Shown piece after piece: positions 53,544-64,000 of a stretch of 64,000 nt of DNA. Made by a program: the position numbers and the translations under genes. The DNA comes from Forsythia viridissima. Its lineage: Eukaryota > Streptophyta > Magnoliopsida > Lamiales > Oleaceae. The notes beneath the pieces are model-generated. The model did not search any database and was not told where the DNA came from. It saw nothing but the letters and a program-made list of their open reading frames with translations. Every line of letters starts with the position of its first letter. Position 1 is the stretch's first letter. The stretch covers positions 34,535,501-34,599,500 of the forward strand of contig CM059033.1 in NCBI GenBank assembly GCA_030279155.1, written 5' to 3'.

Positions 53544-54768
53544 GGGATTTTTTCATAAATAAACCAATTTTTTAAAAATAATTATAATTTTATCAATTTA
53601 ACAAATTTATTCTAAAAATACTACATTCTTAACATTATATTAATTAATAAAATAATAAATTAAAATCAAATCTATACCACAAAATATATATTTTCACGTG
53701 AATTCACTGAAATTTGTATTTGAGTCCTTGATTATTTGCACAATAAGTTCTTCATCTTTATAAAATTTTCACTTTAGTCCATATACTTCCTCTTTCATTT
53801 CAATTTCGTCATCTTTTATTTGCAACCTAAGTCCTTCAACGTTTAAATTTTTGCAACTTGATTCCCATATTTATACTTTTATATCAATTTAGTCCTTTAT
53901 AGTATCACTATTTGATACATATGTTACAAATGATATTGTGTATCAATGTTTGATACAAATGTTACAAATGATATTTTGTAACAATCTATGTTACAAATTG
54001 AAATATAAAATATCAGTAATACAAAATATTAATTCATGTAACATGTGTTGTGTAAAATAACATAATATAATCTGTAACATATTAAGTGATACAAAATATT
54101 ATTTGTAACATTTGTATCAAACAGTGTTACACAATATGATTTGTAACATTTGTAACAGATTGCGATACTCAACAAAAATTGTTAAAACTATTACAACTGC
54201 AAAATCAACTCTAAACTTCAATAAGTTCGTTATAATATGATATAGATATGTAACACAATGTTAAATTTAACAAATAAAACTATTGATTTCATCATTTGTA
54301 ACATACGTAACATCAATGATACAGAATACCAATCCATGTAACATGTGATGTGTAAAATAACATAATATAATATGTAACATATTCAGTGATACAAAATATC
54401 ATTTGTAACATCTATATCAAATAGTGATACAAATGACTAAATTGATATAAAAGTATAAATATGGGGACCAACTTGTAGAAATTTAAAAGTTGAAGGACTT
54501 GGGTTGCAAATAAAAAAGGACAAATTGAAATGAAAGAGGAAGTATAGGGACTAAAGTGAAAATTTTATAAAGATCAAGGACTTATTGTGCAAATAATCAA
54601 GGACTCAAGCAAATTTGAGTGAATTCACGTGGAAATAGTCTTTTGATTTTAATTCATTATTTTATTAATTAATATAATATTAATTATGTAGTATTTTTGA
54701 AATAAATAAGCTAAGTTGTTAGATTTAGAATTATTTTAATATTTGTAAGTAGTGGATGTAATATCCAC
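53544..54768. mobile_element. Mutator-like element with long inverted repeats
   Basis: The arms 53550-53900 and 54420-54765 are inverted copies (for example GTGAATTCACT, CACTTTAGTCC, TTTGCAAC(C)(T/C)AAGTCCTTCAAC). Candidate 9-bp target duplication: AAACTTTTA at 53535-53543 and 54769-54777. The left end GGGATTTTTTCATAAATAA resembles Mutator-like MITE ends. The centre (53900-54420) is built of repeated TGTTACAAATGATATT-like words in both directions. It encodes nothing. Transcripts could fold into long double-stranded RNA. Confidence 0.6.
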
Positions 54769-54945
54769 AAACTTTTAATTCTTAAAATTTTAACAAGGCT
54801 CAGATGATAACATAAAATTTTATAAGCGCCAAATAAAAATTAAAGCAATGCGCGAAACATTTTAACGTGACTAAATATTTTAAATTATAATAAGAAGTTT
54901 GTAGTGACGCCAAGAAATAAAATTTATGAGAGCTTTGATTTTTTA

Positions 54946-55540
54946 TTTTTTTTAGGATTTGCCTCAATTCCTCTTTCATTCACCATGTAGCATGCATAAG
55001 AGTTTGCTAGAGGCAACCCTGAATCCACATTTCAATAGGTTGAGCTTCATTTGATATTGCTAAAGAATATAGAATGTGCTCTCGAGGTAGCTTATGTGCT
55101 ATTTAGCCTTGTGGCTCTTTACCAAATGCTGATGTATGGCTTCAACAATTTTTGGCCAAATGGCATCACTTTGTAATAATATAGGCTTCAATCGGTGATG
55201 AACGAGGTATGCTCCTCATCCAACTTGTACATTGGGATTTGATTATGCAAGAATAAGCATCCATGAAGCTCAATAGAGAATGGTCAATTGTAGCATCTAT
55301 AAGTTGATCAATAGAAGGCATAGGAAAGCTAACATTTGTGCATGCCTTACCCAAATCCGAAATGTTAATACATGTATGCCATTTTTTGTTGGGCTTTGGA
55401 ATGAGGATTGGATTAGCAATCCAATAGGGATAATGTGCCTCACAGATGGTTGCATCTCTGAAGGCAGCCATTTGAGTATCCATGTTATTGATGGAGGTTT
55501 CACCAGCATATCACTCTATATTCCCTAGGAACTTCCACAT
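54946..55540 (-). pseudogene. Element G reverse transcriptase (Tat lineage)
   Basis: Minus strand 55483-55166 encodes ICEAHYPYWIANPILIPKPN, KKWHTCINISDLGKACTNVS, FPMPSIDQLIDATIDHSLLS and FMDAYS, the fingers/palm of a Tat-lineage RT (relatives: YPEWLANVVLVKK, DLNKACPKDSFPLP). Further down, to about 54950, YQMKLNLLKCGFRVAS and MVNERGIEANPKK are the thumb. Relatives then reach RFVSKATDKC about 25 residues later; here that sequence is found at 46128, across LTR F. The segment with the usual YIDD box is badly decayed. This ties the two halves of G together. Confidence 0.8.
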
Positions 55541-55882
55541 CAGTATTTATAGTTCTCAGGTAGCTACGATTAACATTGTTTTGGCTTTGGCTCATTGTGT
55601 TTTTTGTGGAGGAAAAAAAGGAAAATGTGCAAATATAGGGAATAAGTATGGGTATTTTGCTCGTACAAAAAGGCTTTCACAAGAAAGGCCCTTCCTCTAG
55701 CAGCAAAATATTGATGATAAAAGTGATGTGGCACCCTTCGATCAACTTTCATATTTTGAGCTTAAGGTTCTTGAATAATAAGAGAAAATGGTGAATCTAG
55801 TAGATCGATGGTGATATGGTGGGTACAACAATCGAAGAATCTCAATGTGTGAATTAGCAAGGTCGAAATAGACTAAGCTAAG
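55541..55882. other. No recognisable gene
   Basis: Between the RT of G and a small MITE. The 60-residue minus ORF 55752-55570 shows no family signature. It may be the decayed protease-RT linker of G or an insertion in it. Confidence 0.3.
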
Positions 55883-56037
55883 GATCCGTTTGACAGAGAT
55901 TATAAACTAGTTTATAAATCAATATTGGTTTATTTGAGTTGAAATTGTTGACTTTTCATGTTAAAAGTAGGTTAAAAAGTCAAAAATGACGACTGAAAAA
56001 AATCAAAATGGGTTTTTAATCCCTATCAAATAAGATC
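55883..56037. mobile_element. Small MITE-like element
   Basis: Ends GATCCGTTTGACAGAGATTA and (reverse complement of the right end) GATCTTATTTGATAGGGATTA are imperfect inverted repeats, flanked by TAAG at 55879-55882 and 56038-56041. It is 155 bp and non-coding. Superfamily not clear from a 4-bp duplication. Confidence 0.4.
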
Positions 56038-56041
56038 TAAG

Positions 56042-58500
56042 TTTGCATTTTTGGACGTTTTTGTTAAGATTTTCTTGCCTTTTCTTGATGGGAATGAAGA
56101 AGATTGACACTGCCCTGGTCACGTCAATCAACTGTGATTGGACATGAGTACTTGAATTACATAAGTACTTTTTCATGACTTTGATTGGTTGTAGAGGGCA
56201 GTTTAGTAGCCTCATTATAACCTAAAGACTAGCCTCCCAGTCTAAGTTGTTCCACTAAGAGCTTTGGCAGTATATGTTTAGTAGTGTTGAAATTATATTT
56301 TAAGTACTTATATTATAAGTTGTGAATAAAAATGAATTGTAAGTTGTGGGTCTTATGAAATGTGTGGATAAAAAATATATTTAATTAGTTTGACCAACTA
56401 AAATTATAATTTAAACAGTGACAAAAATATGATGAGTGGCACAATAGGCAACTTGGAGACAACCCAATTCAATGTAATGATTACATCAGCTCAGTTTACT
56501 ATAATAAAGCATGTATTATTCTGATTCTGGACTTTAATGCATGGGAGGGCCCTTTTGACATTGGTTCTTTCGCAGATCAGAATAATATAGCCGACCTCTT
56601 CATAATCCGAACTAAACACGAATTTGCTGGTTCCCTTTTAAAGTGGGCCTCTTTACCAATGGGATGGTCCGCTAATTTTGCTTCTTCACTATTTTATTCA
56701 AAAAGTAATTTAATAAATTATTGGATAAATTTCAGCAGGGTCCCTAAACTTTGAACTTTTTTACAATCATGTTCTGAACCTTCCCGGGTTCCCAACTTAT
56801 TAAATGTGTGCAACTACCATCTTTTTTGAACTAAAAACGTCAACTTAACTGTTAAAAAGTTAATTTTGTATAAAATGACCATTGTACCTTTGATTTGAAT
56901 TAAAATAAATAAATAGAGAAAAGAAAAGAAAGTAAAAAGAAAAAAAGAAACATAAAAAGAGAAGGAAAAAGAAAACACCCAAATTACCACCCGCCATCCC
57001 CAGAGCACATCTAGCACCACTGCCAATCTGCCATCCCTTACCAAACCATATTTTTCTCATGATGAGTTGGAGGCCTTTCATCATGACTTAACCAATCATA
57101 ATGATGGTATTTACTTTATTGGTTTTATTTTGTTCGTATTTTTTTAGCTAAGATTATTGCAAATGTTAAACTTAAAAGTTGGGTACGTAGATGAATTAAA
57201 TTTTAGAGATCTTGTGTGAATGGAGATGCGGGCAAAGTAAATGAAAACTTTAATACAACAGAGACTTCATCATTTGCACAACAATTTAGATGGTTGAATG
57301 CATACTTGATTGATGACTTTTTTATAGTTGTTTTTGGAAGTGAAATGGTGTTTCGTTCAAATTGTTACTTATTGACTTCTTCTTTTTTGTTATAAAAAGT
57401 TGGTGAAATTTACTATTGTAAAAGTACTTTTTCTTGTTGTTCTATTAATCTATTGTATGTTATAAATAATTAATAATATGTAAAATTGGAATTGTCTGCC
57501 AATTCAACTACCGGTCCAATCGATTTTTATAACACACAATAGAACAACAACTGTCGATTTTTATAACTACGGGTACTTTTTTGTTTGGGTCAATGTCCCA
57601 ATCGATTTTTATAACTATGGGCCCTTGTGAACGTGCTAAGACGTGGTTGTATGAGCCATGAAAATCATCGTTGGGTATGTGACTCAATATGTTCAAACTT
57701 CAATTGAGAAAACAGAAAAAGAAGAAAAATTTGGTACATGGAGGAAAATATGAAAGTTAATATTAATTATGAGAACAAAATTCAAGAGTGAGAAATAAAT
57801 TGAATTGAATATGAAATGTAAATTACCTATACTTTTCTTCCTCTTATGTTGGCAAATGGCAATGTAGGATTTTCAAACTTCAATGTTAGAAAAGGAAACC
57901 AAAGGAAGAAAGACTTGATGAGTGGAGGAAAATAGAATGTCAATAGACTTGCTATTATCAAATTTCAATGGAGTAAAAGAAAAGCAAACTACTTAACAAA
58001 CAAATATTTAATGTGATGACCAAAATATTAAAAGTCAATATTACAAAACTACATTTAAGAAAGAAAAAGAAAATAAAATAAAAATGAAAATTACTTGTAA
58101 TGATCTTTTTCTTGCGTTGCATATTTGACCAATACTTTGAAAAATCCAACTCGTGAGAAAAAATTTTAATGTCATAAAGATTAACAAATCTCTCTCATCT
58201 TACAAGAAAGTTAAATACCTTCAACTTTCATAAAAGAGAAAATCCTATCTTGATTTATTTGTAGTCGATGAGTCTTGAATATAGCACGTCTATTATTGTT
58301 CAAAAACTAAAGTGTGTGTTGACTCAAAATAAACAAGTTGTAAATAGAAATATATTAGCACAAAAAATGCAAAACACTGTGAAAAATCCATCAAGCAAAA
58401 CTTAGAGTTTGTTAGGTACAGCTGTTGTGAGTGAAGTTTTTATTAAAAAGTTGTTGACTGTTTGATTGTAAATTCAAAAAATATAGTGAATACTAAATTG
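56042..58500. other. AT-rich non-coding DNA with simple and short repeats
   Basis: No gene is supported. Noted: an A/G-rich tract at about 56915-56975 giving artefactual Phe-rich minus ORFs (56814-57084), and three copies of TCGATTTTTATAAC at 57520, 57554 and 57602. A segment at about 56735-56900 (CAGGGTCCCTAAACTTTGAA) resembles common plant MITE arms, but its partner was not found. Confidence 0.4.
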
Positions 58501-60018
58501 AGTGTTTTGTTGTATAAAAGTACTTTTATAAAAATTATATAAATATTTGACTAAACATAATTAATTGTTATATATCTTATATTATTTTCTTTTATAAATA
58601 ATATTTTTTTTCGTATCCTATAATAACTATTAAAATTAATATCTTAATTAAACTACAATAACTCAATTATTTCAGTATTAGTATACATCATATTACTTAA
58701 AAATTAATTTATTTAAATCAAACATATTATGTGTAATTTGTATTTTATTATTTAACACGCCAACATATGTTTTTCACTTAAGAGCATCTCTAATGCACTC
58801 TATTTATTGTAGTTTACGTGACCGGTAAAATAGACGGGCTTTCAGTCTACGTGGCACTACGTATATTGAATAGACGGTTAAATTATAAATTCATCTCCAA
58901 TAGGTTTTGTTTAAAACTAATATTACCGCTTATGTGGCATTATTTTAAAAAAAAAAAAAAACATGTCTTCAATTTTTTTTAATAAAATGCTTAATTAAAT
59001 TCAAATTTACTAAGTCACTCCGTCTAGAAGTCCGTCTAAATTTAGACAAACTTCTAAAATGAGTCTATTTTTTTAGGGTGCCAAATCAGCTAGAAAGAGT
59101 ACTCGTTAGCATGCATTGGAGATGGTTTTTTTATAACTCCATCTATCTGTGCTTGTGTGGCACGTCTAAAAAATACTATATGGAGTGTATTGGATATGCT
59201 TTTATATAAATATATGAAGTGACAATTTGATATAAGTAATTAATATGACAAATAAATTAATATCTTTTTGGGATATATTAATGTTAATTTGTTATATATA
59301 AGTTTTATAAATGTTAATTGCAACTTCTCGTAAAAGTTCAATTAGAACTTGTTAAATAAGCTCAAAATTTGAGTTTCTCTTAAATAGTTTTTTTTTAGTT
59401 TTTTTAATCAAAAAGCGCTTATTGACTTTAGCCAAACTGTTATAATAGTATGTTTGGAAGGACTTTTTTGAAGTCTAAAAATACTTCTTAAAGAGTAAAA
59501 GTATTTTTAGCTATTTTATTGTTATTTGATTAAAGTCAACAAGCACTTTTTCACTAAAAAAATAGCTTCAAAAAGTTGTTTTAGAGAAACCCAAATTTTA
59601 AGCTTCTCTAAAAAGCTCTAATTGAGCTTTTACAGAAAATTGTAATTAATAATGAACTTAAAAATTAACAAAATTACCATTAATACATCAAAAGAAAAAT
59701 ATTAATTTATTTACTAAATCAAATACTTATATCAAATTGTCACTTCGTATACTTATATAAAGTAAAAAAAAAAAAATATTGGCATGTTAAATAATATAAT
59801 ACAAATTATATATAATATGTTTGATTCAAATAATTTAATATGTTTGATTTATATAATTAATTATTGTTAATCGAATATGCTAAAATAATCGTGTTGTTAT
59901 AATTAAATTTTAATAGTTATGATAGGATATAAAAATATATGATTTCTTTTAAAAAAATAATATGAGTTATACAATAATTAATTATAGTTTAGTCAAATAT
60001 AATAAAACAACCGTGTTG
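58501..60018. mobile_element. Large foldback (inverted-repeat) element
   Basis: Two nested inverted-repeat matches. The outer arms are about 58501-58780 and 59780-60018 (TATTTGACTAAAC near 58540 and GTTTAGTCAAATAT near 59990). The inner arms are about 59205-59450 and 59480-59780 (GAAGTGACAATTTGATATAAG and its complement near 59730; CAACTTCTCGTAAAAG and complement near 59630). The left arm is interrupted by the MITE at 58781-59201. Non-coding. The centre is near 59460. A target duplication could not be fixed. Confidence 0.6.
58781..59201. mobile_element. Tourist-like (PIF/Harbinger) MITE
   Basis: 421 bp with ends AGAGCATCTCTAATGCACTC and (reverse complement of the right end) AAGCATATCCAATACACTC, flanked by TTA at 58778-58780 and 59202-59204. 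The 3-bp TTA duplication is typical of PIF/Harbinger. It interrupts the left arm of the foldback element, so it inserted later. Confidence 0.7.
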
Positions 60019-61369
60019 TTATAATTAAATTAATGTTGACGTTGGAACCTGCACCGTCCACGTGTCAAAAGATCTCCAATTACTTCTCTGCCAATTTGTA
60101 TGTTACCTACACACTCGGATAATCGTTAGGCACCAAGATCTCCAAAGGAAAAGGGTCCGGCGATCGTTGGTACTTCGACGATCAAGTCAATTGCCAGTAT
60201 AAGGAATAATATATGGGGTCAAAAGTAATTGGGTGTGGAAGGGACAAGCAAGCAGAGATTTGAACAGAGTTTGGGGTGAAATTCAAATGCAAAAAGAGCG
60301 TACCTTAGAATAACCGAAGACGTTGTATTTATAGCACAAGAGTTCTAATTGATTTAGGAAATAATCAATTAGATATCTAATCAGATCCTCTTTCCTTATG
60401 GGATAGGGATGATTGGTTGTCTGGGTAATCTCCTAGATTACTGTCCTTATTTGGATTTATCACGTTGCCTACTCTTTAGAAGATTGGGATTTGGTTTCCT
60501 TGTGAGGATCCGTATGCCAATCTAACGCAACCTGCCTTTGATTATCTCTCTGGTCATCCCAAAATACCATGATGTCCGTCAGTTACAATAAATACGAAGC
60601 CCGTCCAGGCTTTATAGGTCGGCCGTGAGTGTTGAGGACGTTCATGGGCTTCGCAATACCCTGATCCAGGGATGTTACGGTTCCCAATGGGCTTCCAGGG
60701 CCTTCTGGGATTTTATGACGCCCTTACTGGGCCTTCGAGGCCTTCGCTGGTTCTATGGGACTTTTATGACTTTGGGAGATCCTCGCTGAGCCTATAAGGC
60801 TTTAATGAGGCCTGAATTTGGCCAAAACGAGACATTCACTAGGCCTGTGCTGACGTGGAGACTCTATCAAAATTGGGTGGTAACAATAGTCTCTAAAGTC
60901 CTAGCCTATTATTTATAGTAGACATGGGACTTTGGAAGTAAGAGAAGAAAAGAAATATTTGACAAAAATTTCCCAAAGGCGAATTCAGCAGATTTCGTGA
61001 AGTGTGGTCTTCGTGCGTTGAATTGCTTCTCTCTCAGTATAGTCCCTCAAGTCCGAAATCGAACATTTATGACGGGTGAGGGCTTCAAGTGATTAGACCT
61101 TTGGTGACGTGTCCGTGGTTGGTGTGATTCTGTCAATCAAAGTTGTCAATCCAGTGGCTAAGCAATCATGAGTGAGGTGGTGTGCGCATTTAATGCTAAT
61201 GGTGCATGTCGAGATAATGGGGGCGCGCGTGAGGAGCGTATCTGCATTTCAATGAACGCTTAGGGTTCCGTTTCCCGCCTACTGCTCTATTTTGAACACG
61301 CGTCCACTAATCAACGGTTTGGGATGTAGCGTTTGAAGTTTGGACGGTGGAGATTGAGGTGCCTTAATC
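60019..61369 (+). other. Upstream region of the last pseudogene, with imperfect repeats
   Basis: GC content rises here. A G-box CACGTG is at 60059-60064. From about 60640 to 60810 there are degenerate repeats of GGGCCTTC/GGGCTTCC and (G/T)GGGA(C/T)TTTTATGAC. No ORF is supported. This may be an LTR U3 or the promoter of the downstream gene; no second copy is available in the window to decide. Confidence 0.4.
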
Positions 61370-61640
61370 TATAAAGCTTGGTGCCCCCTCCATTTATGCT
61401 TTCTTCTTGCTTCTGCGAATATTGTGAGTTTTGTGGAATGCTCCACCGATAATCAAGAAACTTCAAAGCGCATGCACAGTTCTTATTGCAATTCTAAGGT
61501 AAGCGCTGCAAGAGTTGCTGTGATTTGCTTCGTAGTCTGCTTTCGTTTTTAGTTCTTGAATTCATAATTTGGAGGCCATCCTCTGCCATACATTCCGGCG
61601 GTAGTAGAGGTATCTTTCTCTAGAGTTGAGAGGGGTTGTA
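61370..61640 (+). promoter_or_regulatory. TATA box and 5' UTR of the last pseudogene
   Basis: TATAAAG at 61370-61376 is followed by a pyrimidine-rich leader. GTAAGC at 61499 and a T-rich stretch ending TTTTTAG at 61552 outline a possible 54-bp intron, at the short limit for plants. The ATG at 61641 starts the frame. Confidence 0.45.
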
Positions 61641-64000
61641 ATGTCGTCCGAACACGATGACTCGAAGAATCGGTCAAATGCTCGAACAAACCCTAGTATC
61701 CAGGGTGAGTCATCATCATCTTCTTCATCATCTCTCCCAGCCAAGGGTATAGGAGAAGTGGACCAGGTACCTTCCGTCGCCCGCCTGTCTACGATGTTCC
61801 CAAGCAGAGGGGCCGCTGGGGTACCCGAGATGAAAGGGTCACTTGGTAAGAGGGATGCTCTGGTAGCCCGTGTGCTCGACGAGGAGCTCTAGCGTTCAGC
61901 CACCGAAGCGTCAATGGCTCGTTCGAGGATCACTGAAGTGGAGTTGGAAGACATACGGTTATCCTACGATATTCCCGCATTTGTGACACTAGGGCTCCAG
62001 GTCCCGAAGAGCGCGCTGACGATCCACCTGAAGGATTCGTAGCGATTTACGAACCCGCGATGCAGCAAGGCCTTCGCCTGCCCATGTACCATTTCTTCTG
62101 CGAGCTTCTGAGAGATTGGAATTTGGCCCCTTGTCAAATGACGCTAAATGGATGGGGACAAATGGTGGCCTCGTTCCTATTGTGGGATATTGTCGAGGCT
62201 GGAGGAAATTTGACCCCGATGGAGTTTAAATCTATATACCGGCCCTGCCGGTCTGTAGGTTGGTACAATATCTCTCATCGACCAGGTCAGAAATGGAGAA
62301 AGCCACCGACAATCCCAACAAAGTGCATAACTGGAAGGAGAGGTTTATCTTCATAGAAGGGGACTGGGAGTTTATGCCGGAGGGCCCTCTTCCCCACGTG
62401 TTTATTCTCCGTCAATTTGGAGAACTTGGTACATATTGCTGTCTTTGTATGGATTTTGATCATAGTCCCTGACTTATTGTCTTGCTTACTTTTGCAGACT
62501 GTGGGAAGCCACCTATCCTGAAGAGGGACCAAGGAGAATTGAGGTCAAAGTGGAATAGGGTACGAGCGCTTGATAACGACTTCAGTAGTCTCAGCAACTT
62601 GTTGAAAGACGACAACTTATTGATCTGCTACTGACTAATGGGTGAGTCTCGTATGTTGCAATATATTGGATTCGTTTATGAAAAGCTGCCTTAATGAGTT
62701 GTATCTTGGTGTTTGTGTTAATAGCTTTCAGGTTTAAGAGTATCCCTGCACTCTGCCTCGCCCGTCCCGCCAGCGAGGAGGGTTCCTCGGCACAGGCTTC
62801 TCCGCGAGAGGTGTCTTGTCCATTGCAAGAGGTCCAGGATGCCACGCCTTTAAGGACAGTCCATCTTCCGGCTTCTGATGTTCTAGTTCCCAACCAGGTT
62901 GTTCCTCCTCTGCCCCTGCCTTCATCCTCCCATATTCTACCCGACCCCCCTCTCTCCAAGGATAAGGAGAAGGAAATCGCTGAAGACACGGGTGAGGTGG
63001 CCACTTGGAAAGGGAATACTCCCACGGCCATGGGAGGGTTTATGAGGGATGCCCACAAGACGAGGCCGGCTGAAGAAAGGCACAGGTCTTCGCTGCACCC
63101 TGACGAATGGCCTGAGGGCGCTGGGAATTCTGGCTCCTCGATCGGTCAAGAGAGTCATGATGGCATTTCTCAGTGTCATTCGGCGTTGGAAACATTCGTG
63201 ATGGAACTACTCTCTGCTCATCCTGCGGTAATGGTCGCGAGCGTGTACAAATACTGGACCCCAAAGTGGAAAAAAGCAGCAGAGGAAGCCACAATGCACT
63301 AACGGCTGCAACTAGCAGAGATGAACTTGATACAGGGGTTGGTTATGACTAAAGAGTTATTCAGCACCCTTGAAAGCTTTGATGGCCAGTGCAGTGAAGA
63401 AAAGGCCAAGCCTAGGAAGCTGTCTGAAAACCTGAAGGTCATGAGTCTTGAGAAGGCGCAGCTAGAGTCTGAGAAGAGGACTCTCCAGTTCAAGCTAGAC
63501 TTGGTTGCAACGAATGAGGCTAACACGAAGGGCAAGTATGAAATCGAGCTGAAGGCCGCCAAAGAGAGTTTGAGACAAGCTCGAGATCAGAAGAGAGCTT
63601 CCGAGGCTTCTCAAAAGTGTACCGAGAAGGCTCTGAAGCTGGCTGAAGACTGGACCCTTACAGCTGAGACCGCGCTAGCCACCGCGAACAGCAGCCTTGA
63701 GATCGTCGCAGCAGAAAAGGATAAGCTGCTGGCTGCTGCTAGGCATGAGGTGGAGAGGGTTAGGGCCGAGCGCGTGGATGCCGAGGCCAGGATGGTGGAG
63801 GCGTATCAGGACGCGTTCGTGGATACGTCCGAGTATCAGGACCTCGCCCATACCTTGATGACCATAGGTGGTGAGCAGCTGGTGGAGCGAATCACAGAAA
63901 CCCATCCAGAGTAGGATATCTCTTTCCTTCGGCATGCTCCTACCGAGGCTCCGACGTCCGACACTGTTCCGGCGAAGCTGATGATCAAATCATCCCATCT
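61641..64000 (+). pseudogene. 'Putative gypsy-type transposon' protein with coiled coil, intron-containing, partial
   Basis: The Ser-rich N-terminus (MSSEHDDSKNRS, ESSSSSSSSLP) ends at TAG 61890. After a frameshift near 61985 the conserved domain runs from 62045: VAIYEPAMQQGLRLPMYHFF, LAPCQMTLNGWGQMVASFL, GWYNISHRPG. A second shift near 62290 leads to HNWKERFIFIEGDWEFMPEG. This is the plant-specific domain annotated as putative gypsy-type transposon. A probable intron ends at 62497 (TTTTGCAG); the exon LWEATYPEEGP, RVRALDNDFSSLSNLLKDD is followed by a 90-bp intron (62642-62731, GTGAGT..TTTCAG). The Pro/Ser-rich linker and the long coiled coil (63321-63914) share one frame, broken by TAA at 63301 and TAG at 63912. 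The frame continues past the window end. It may be a retroelement accessory ORF. Role unknown. Confidence 0.72.

Larger units (their letters stand above)
46131..54945 (-). mobile_element. LTR F: chromovirus-type LTR, split by a Helitron and a Mutator-like element
   Basis: Begins TGTAACGCTCCAAATTTTC at 46131, the same end as element A's LTR. It then follows A's LTR in order: a GATTACCTTCAATCACTATCATAA pair near 46905-46955, GGTAACCGG(T/C)ACCACATAA, and at the far end ACAAGGCTCAG, GCGC(A/G)AA.CATTT.AACGTG and GTGACGCCAAG (54790-54920). The parts are 46131-47649, 52618-53543 and 54778-54945. The last 40-odd bases of the LTR, and about 25 codons of G's RT, are missing at the right junction, so no target duplication remains. 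No interior is present, so it behaves as a solo LTR. Confidence 0.6.

Noticed and set aside
56814..57084. Phe-rich membrane-like minus-strand ORFs
   Set aside because: They come from an A/G-rich low-complexity tract, which gives Phe/Ser-rich translations in two frames.
62591..63294. Minus-strand ORFs of 155, 80 and 84 residues
   Set aside because: They overlap the coding exons of the plus-strand pseudogene, whose motifs and coiled coil are clear.

Overview
The window is plant nuclear DNA, probably from a eudicot. It is about two-thirds A+T. It carries Ty3/gypsy LTR retrotransposons of the Athila, Tat and chromovirus (Tekay/Del-like) types, a Helitron with pieces of a class XI myosin gene, hAT, Tourist-like and Mutator-like elements, and GT-AG introns. 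I found no intact host gene. Almost every long open stretch is a broken retroelement reading frame, so the window is best read as a nest of mobile elements.

Layout. 1-4815: AT-rich DNA with a decayed hAT transposase (about 1922-3830). 4816-22015: element A, a minus-strand chromovirus with long LTRs and a near-perfect 5-bp target duplication (TGGGG/TGGGA). Its integrase is split by element B (7695-15027, minus), an Athila-like element that keeps gag and protease but has lost RT, RNase H and integrase. A's gag is interrupted by a 302-bp hAT-type MITE (18326-18627). An extra acidic ORF lies between A's gag and its 5' LTR. 22016-23043: unassigned DNA. 23044-43570: element C/D, a minus-strand Athila-like compound (gag remnant - LTR - gag/protease - LTR) whose left LTR was hit by element E. 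Element E (24435-36640, plus) is a structurally complete Athila with a perfect CCTAC target duplication, an exact tRNA-Asp primer-binding site, a full gag-pol with several stops, and a second ORF after pol.

43571-55540: element G, a minus-strand Tat-lineage pol (RT, RNase H, archaeal-type RNase H, integrase). It is split between RT and RNase H by a chromovirus-type LTR (F), which itself carries a Helitron (about 47650-52617, with spliced myosin XI exons) and a long-inverted-repeat Mutator-like element (53544-54768). 55541-60018: AT-rich DNA with MITEs and a large foldback element. 60019-64000: a GC-richer, intron-containing pseudogene of the 'putative gypsy-type transposon' family with a long coiled coil, running off the window.

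Relative ages follow from nesting: B is younger than A, E is younger than C/D, F is younger than G, and the Helitron and Mutator-like element are younger than F. E is the youngest large element judged by its closely similar LTRs. The most interesting signals are non-coding: an iterated GCGATCGC palindrome in Athila U3 and 3' regions, a covarying hairpin at Athila LTR ends, and a conserved box after pol. On the coding side the extra ORFs of A and E stand out.
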